Below, in pieces: positions 36,277 to 39,815 of a DNA stretch of 39,815 bases (the first letter of the stretch is position 1; the number at the start of each line of letters is the position of its first letter). The stretch is from positions 1 to 39,815 of the IMG/VR virus record IMGVR_UViG_3300047166_000010. The stretch is one strand, 5' to 3'. The notes beneath the pieces were generated by a model. That model saw only the letters and a list, made by a program, of their open reading frames with translations. It made no database searches and was not told the origin of the DNA. A program made the translations under genes and the position numbers. Origin of the DNA: a virus.

Positions 36277-36752
36277 AGGTTTTTTTCCATCACGACGTCA
36301 TCGGCCACGAAGCCACGCGCGAGTAGTAATTGATGACCATAGCTGCCAGGCGTCACCGGCCATCCAATCATATTGACGTTGCGGTTTTTAAGTTCGGCAA
36401 CAAACATATCGACCATGACGCCGGCATAGGAGCGGAACTGCGGCTCTACATAGAACGTGTCCGCAATGGCGCCCAACATGCTTTGATGGTGCAGCGCTCG
36501 ATACGTCCACCCTAAGATATAGCCTTGCGCCGTTTCGTTCGCCCGCATGACCATGATGACTAAAGCACCCACGTCTGATAATTTCCAAAACTCCGCAAGG
36601 TTTGGGTCAATCACTAGATCGCGTTCCCCTGCACAGTTCTCGCCCTTTGCAAGCGTGCTTTCGGCCCAACACTTGCGGCCTAGTGGCACAATTTCCGCAA
36701 TGAGTGAATCCGTTAAGGGTTCGGGTGCAATGGTGACACTCGCGGAACTCAT
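36267..36752 (-). CDS. GNAT-type acetyltransferase-like protein
   Basis: 161 residues. GALVIMVMRANETAQGYILG, then DTFYVEPQFRSYAGVMVDMF, VAELKNRNVNMIGWPVTP and LLLARGFVADDVVMEKNL follow the GNAT order: strand 4, motif A helix after the Y-V-x-P-x-x-R turn, and a C-terminal R-G-F strand. The usual Q-x-x-G-x-G/A acetyl-CoA loop is degenerate (QFRSYAGV). Such genes often lie beside ejection-protein genes in podoviruses, with unknown substrate. It makes an ATGA overlap upstream and a 10-base overlap downstream. Confidence 0.7.
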   Translation of the reverse strand: MSSASVTIAPEPLTDSLIAEIVPLGRKCWAESTLAKGENCAGERDLVIDPNLAEFWKLSDVGALVIMVMRANETAQGYILGWTYRALHHQSMLGAIADTFYVEPQFRSYAGVMVDMFVAELKNRNVNMIGWPVTPGSYGHQLLLARGFVADDVVMEKNLCV

Positions 36753-37093
36753 AGGGGCACGAATACCACGGTGGGCTTGACGGTATACGTCACGCTCACT
36801 GCGTCATTTTGCGCCACGGGTATGCAGCCTTGAGTCTGTCCGGTAGTCCACGCGGTACCCGTTAGGCGAGAAAAAGTAATCTTTGATACCGTGCCACCCG
36901 ACACCACGATAAAGCCTTTCATCGGCGCAGTGAAGCTGTATGGCGATGCGCCCACGGTTAGCACCGTCTCTGATGTCGGCGGCGTCCCTAATTCATTCTG
37001 CGTAAAGTAGCGATACCACGCGGAATGTGTAGTTTCGCCGGTAATTAGCTTTTGATTGAATTGCGGTACCTTGCGGTATTGAATCGTGCCCAT
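36749..37093 (-). CDS. small tail/neck protein sharing a C-terminal domain with spike 2
   Basis: 114 residues. N-terminal 35 residues (MGTIQYRKVPQFNQKLITGE, SAWYRYFTQNELGTPP) look like a docking segment. The C-terminal 70 (LTVGASPYSFTAPMKGFIVV, GGTVSKITFSR, NDAVSVTYTVKPTVVF) aligns with the last 70 residues of the tailspike at 30211. Between the gp10-like and GNAT genes. Probably a virion protein whose beta domain is an exchangeable tip or adaptor. Confidence 0.6.
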   Translation of the reverse strand: MGTIQYRKVPQFNQKLITGETTHSAWYRYFTQNELGTPPTSETVLTVGASPYSFTAPMKGFIVVSGGTVSKITFSRLTGTAWTTGQTQGCIPVAQNDAVSVTYTVKPTVVFVPL

Positions 37094-37094
37094 G

Positions 37095-38849
37095 TCAAGA
37101 CGCTTCCGCGTAGAGTGTCGCGCCGATGATGTCGCGCGGTACGGGGTCGGTGATGACCAATTCCCATACTCGATTGCGCGATTGTCCTAGCTGGCGCCAG
37201 ATAGCACGGTTGCGGGTCGCGCCCGCCTTCCCGATCGTCGCCCAGTGCTCGTTAGACCACGTAAAGCCGCCATCGTCCGACCATCTAAGCATCACTTGCG
37301 GGTTTGATCCTTGACCCGTCTGCAATCCCACGCCAGGCGTGAATTCGATTTGAAATTGGCTAAAAAACAAGCGCTCACGCGTAGTGGGTTGCCAGGTCGG
37401 CGGCGTGCGGCGCAATGCACGTAACGGGTTGCCCGCGTCTGAGGTATAAGCGCGGCTCATTTGATACATGACAGCATTCTGATAATCGCCAACGATTCGC
37501 ACGTCGCCAAAATCCATGAAGCAATTAGAGCGGTGCCGATGATAGACGCCGGCCACGGGGTCATACGACAGGCGCTTATGCCATTGGCCCGCGGTGAAAT
37601 CAAAGCACCATGTGACATCCGCCGTTGGAAACGTGAGCATATAGAACAAATGCCCATCATCCTCATAGCCGTACCCAATCGCGTCAGACACGACAGGATA
37701 CGATGCAATGGCATGCTCTACCGCATGCGTGCTAATGCGCTGCCAGGTGTATTGATTCGTGCATACCACGACGTTTTGCCCTTGCTCGTTTCGGCCCAGC
37801 CACGCGAGCACCGCACCGCACCGAGTAATAGAATTTTTAGCCGCGCATCCTATCTGCGGACCCACACCCGGCACGCGTTGAAACGCAAAATTAGTGCCGC
37901 CCGCGTTAAACCACACTTCCGATGTTCGCTCACCCACTAGCCATAGTTCGCGGTCCTGTTCGAACAACGTCACGAGGTTATCTGTGCTCGAATCCTTGAG
38001 CGAGAAAAAAGCGCCGGGAAAGAGTAACTGATAGGGCGTCGGCCCCGTGGTGTAGAACGTACGCGTACTCGGTTCATTGAATATTAGCCACCCTTCAATG
38101 AAGGCGATTCGGTCGGCTCCCAAAAATCCCGCGTCGGTAATCTGTGCAAAGATTGGCACGGTAATTGTAATCAGTACACTGCTACCGGTGGCCACCGCCA
38201 CCGCGGTTGACGTGATGGTCAACCCAATGGTGTCAACACTAGCGATGTTGCCAGAAATATAAGCGCTCGTTGACGATATAGCCGCGCCCACTATCAAGCC
38301 ATTCGGCAGACTACCCGGCAACGTAATTACTGCACTGCCCGCCGTGGTGGCGCCCGTTAGAGTGAATGAGTAGCTATTGGTTGCTACGCCGTTGCTGTTG
38401 AGCAAGTAGTAATAGCCATAGGTACCGTCTACGATGACCGCATACCCGCCTAAGCCATTTTGCAACACGCCATTATCACGAATGCATACCGGGCCGGTGT
38501 ACGTTTGCAATAGTCCCACCGTCACCGCGGTATACACTGCAATGGTGGTCTGCGTTGCGGGTACCGCAATCGTGATGAGGTAGAGAATATTTGAAACCAC
38601 CGCAAGCGCTTGGACCCCGCCAGGCAGCACCCAAAAGCCACGCACCGGCGCACTAAATTGATTACCCTTATAGGTGAATGTGAGCACCGTATTAAGCCCC
38701 GGACACGCGAGCAACGCGTTAGGCATTTTGGGTTGCGTGTCGTCCGGCGCCTTTTCGAGATAGAAGTTAATCGTATCTTGCGCACTTTGTAGCACCATCG
38801 GTGCTTGGTAGGACGGCCCCACAAAGCCGGGGTCTGCGCCTTTGTACAC
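37095..38849 (-). CDS. packaged-DNA stabilisation protein, P22 gp10-like
   Basis: 584 residues from the GTG that overlaps the upstream stop by one base. A GTG nine codons earlier at 38876 is the alternative. Opening YKGADPGFVGPSYQAPMVLQ, SAQDTINFYLEKAP, then LLACPGLNTVL is characteristic of the gp10-like tail hub family. Later blocks FLGADRIAFIEGWLIFNEPS and EQDRELWLVGERTSEVWFNA are also typical. A Gly/Thr/Ala-rich region (about 145-225) may be an inserted domain. Forms the tail hub that plugs the portal after packaging and carries the spikes. Confidence 0.85.
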   Translation of the reverse strand: MYKGADPGFVGPSYQAPMVLQSAQDTINFYLEKAPDDTQPKMPNALLACPGLNTVLTFTYKGNQFSAPVRGFWVLPGGVQALAVVSNILYLITIAVPATQTTIAVYTAVTVGLLQTYTGPVCIRDNGVLQNGLGGYAVIVDGTYGYYYLLNSNGVATNSYSFTLTGATTAGSAVITLPGSLPNGLIVGAAISSTSAYISGNIASVDTIGLTITSTAVAVATGSSVLITITVPIFAQITDAGFLGADRIAFIEGWLIFNEPSTRTFYTTGPTPYQLLFPGAFFSLKDSSTDNLVTLFEQDRELWLVGERTSEVWFNAGGTNFAFQRVPGVGPQIGCAAKNSITRCGAVLAWLGRNEQGQNVVVCTNQYTWQRISTHAVEHAIASYPVVSDAIGYGYEDDGHLFYMLTFPTADVTWCFDFTAGQWHKRLSYDPVAGVYHRHRSNCFMDFGDVRIVGDYQNAVMYQMSRAYTSDAGNPLRALRRTPPTWQPTTRERLFFSQFQIEFTPGVGLQTGQGSNPQVMLRWSDDGGFTWSNEHWATIGKAGATRNRAIWRQLGQSRNRVWELVITDPVPRDIIGATLYAEAS

Positions 38850-39815
38850 TAGCGGAAACCCCCGTGAGTGATCCACCCAGCGTCATTGGTCTGACTTCGG
38901 CTGATGGACGAATCGAACTTAAGCGTTACTACCGGCGAATCATTGACCGCTTTGATTAGGTCTTTCGCTTCTTTGGCTTGGGTAATCAGTTGCGGGCTAG
39001 GGGTCTTGCCGTAGTTGGGCGCGAGTTCCAGCGCTAGGAGTTTTTTAAGCGCTCGGCTGTATCCTTGCGGCAGAGTGTACGCGGTCGTCGTCAGCGGCCA
39101 CTCCGCTATAATTAGATCCGTGAAAAGATGCGCGGTGTAGTTCGCGGACGGCGCCGGGTAGACGTAGAGCGTTCCGTAAGGGAATGTGGGTTGATAGGCG
39201 GCAACGTAAGGCCATGGTCCCTGAACATTCTTGAGTAGCTCTTCCTTGTAGCGGTCAAAACTAATCATCTCGAATGAGTAATCGAGGTTTGACTGACCGG
39301 ACGTGGCTGAGCGGGTGAACCCATCGCGGAACCGCAAGGGTCGCGCGATGGGGATATTACCCGGCACGGTGTATGTAATCGTATCCGGGTTAATTGAGGG
39401 CGTTGCCAGGGCGTTCGCACTCATGGTGACGGTGGTCGTACCGATCGCTAGTACCGTAGTCGGCGCCGGGACTAACGAGGTACCCGTTGGTATCTGTGCG
39501 CCTAAGTCCGTGAGCGTCGCCCCCACGGCAAGGGCTGCGGGTATTGAGGTGATCCCGGTAATCGTGGCACTTCCGCCGGTGACGGTGCCCACAAAGGTAC
39601 CGCCTATCGGGTTACCCACGCTGTATTGATACTGACCCGCAATCCATGGGTAAATCGTTTCGACTTGCGTGTACATAAAGCACTGATCCGCCGATAGCGA
39701 ATCAATCAAGTCATTAAGCACGTTTAAACCGGTCTGCGCGTCATACGCGGATAGGGTCTCGCCCGGTGAATATGAATTGAGATTGAGTAATGCGCCGGTG
39801 ATGATGTCTAGCGCC
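38849..39815 (-). CDS. gp4-like head-completion protein, main part (runs off the right edge)
   Basis: The frame enters from the right edge and is continuous with the N-terminal part at the left edge through the terminal repeat, giving about 324 residues in the circle. A GTG at 39721 is only an internal codon. Contains TGLNVLNDLIDSLSADQCFM, YPWIAGQYQYSVG, then a Thr/Gly-rich inserted region (TVTGGSATITGITS), FDRYKEELLKNVQGPWPYVA and TLYVYPAP. The main block is a helical adaptor that would bind the portal. Right copy differs from left by one conservative residue (Leu for Ile). Confidence 0.8.
   Translation of the reverse strand, partial: ALDIITGALLNLNSYSPGETLSAYDAQTGLNVLNDLIDSLSADQCFMYTQVETIYPWIAGQYQYSVGNPIGGTFVGTVTGGSATITGITSIPAALAVGATLTDLGAQIPTGTSLVPAPTTVLAIGTTTVTMSANALATPSINPDTITYTVPGNIPIARPLRFRDGFTRSATSGQSNLDYSFEMISFDRYKEELLKNVQGPWPYVAAYQPTFPYGTLYVYPAPSANYTAHLFTDLIIAEWPLTTTAYTLPQGYSRALKKLLALELAPNYGKTPSPQLITQAKEAKDLIKAVNDSPVVTLKFDSSISRSQTNDAGWITHGGFR
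39627..39815. repeat. terminal overlap, right copy
   Basis: Matches bases 1-189 with six mismatches, all within positions 39754-39790. Five codons differ, four of them silently. Confidence 0.95.

Noticed and set aside
1-39815. T7-style direct terminal packaging repeats
   Set aside because: Such repeats are copied from one another and should be identical; the two end copies differ at six sites, so assembly overlap of variants is the better reading.

Overview
The window is a tailed-phage genome of the P22-like podovirus type. It is temperate by gene content and complete as a circle. The last 189 bases repeat the first 189 with six mismatches, and one gene (a gp4-like head-completion protein) runs across the junction. 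The unit is therefore about 39.6 kb, opened inside a structural gene. The evidence for the type is the set of P22-style proteins: portal of about 720 residues, scaffold, P22-type coat, gp4-like and gp10-like head-completion proteins, three gp7/gp20/gp16-position ejection proteins, beta-helix tailspikes, Erf annealing protein, P22/DicC-type Cro and Q-like antiterminator. The Rz/Rz1 spanin pair and GroES-like protein point to a Gram-negative host. The GC-rich coding style would fit a proteobacterium, but no host can be named from the sequence. No tRNA, rRNA, CRISPR array or insertion sequence was seen.

Layout. Bases 23.2-25.9 kb (+ strand) hold the recombination operon: a small leader gene, Erf, a zinc-ribbon peptide, a YqaJ-type exonuclease, an SSB-tailed small protein, a zinc-ribbon protein and an excisionase-like protein. 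Convergent to it is the tyrosine integrase (26.0-27.1 kb, - strand), followed by an AT-rich 440-base region with direct and inverted repeats that is the likely attP. Next come two + strand genes (27.5-28.4 kb), the second with two transposase-type helix-turn-helix domains. The - strand early operon starts at Cro (about 23 kb) and runs through a cytosine-5 DNA methyltransferase, a replication initiator, a VRR-NUC-like nuclease and about twenty small accessory genes, to a Q-like antiterminator at 14.2 kb. It continues into a GIY-YIG-like protein, a GroES-like co-chaperonin, terminase, a tailspike, portal, scaffold, coat and tail genes, then across the junction into gp4-like, gp10-like, GNAT and ejection-protein genes. 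The run ends with a second tailspike and the lysis cassette (30.2-28.4 kb).

Genes are packed with ATGA, GTGA and TAATG junctions. Using these I added small genes at 9867, 12596, 17189, 19781, 24090, 30040 and 32112.

Most notable points: (1) the large terminase gene is interrupted by one in-frame TAA; (2) the methyltransferase gene carries a second open frame of about 220 codons on the same strand whose product resembles a phage protein type I recognise; (3) the divergent control region has a Cro but no room for a CI repressor, leaving the tandem-HTH protein beside the integrase as an unusual candidate lysogeny regulator; (4) two short sequence motifs recur only in intergenic regions near 17.6, 18.4-18.5 and 27.1-27.4 kb; (5) the mismatches in the terminal repeat are almost all synonymous, as expected for real population variation.
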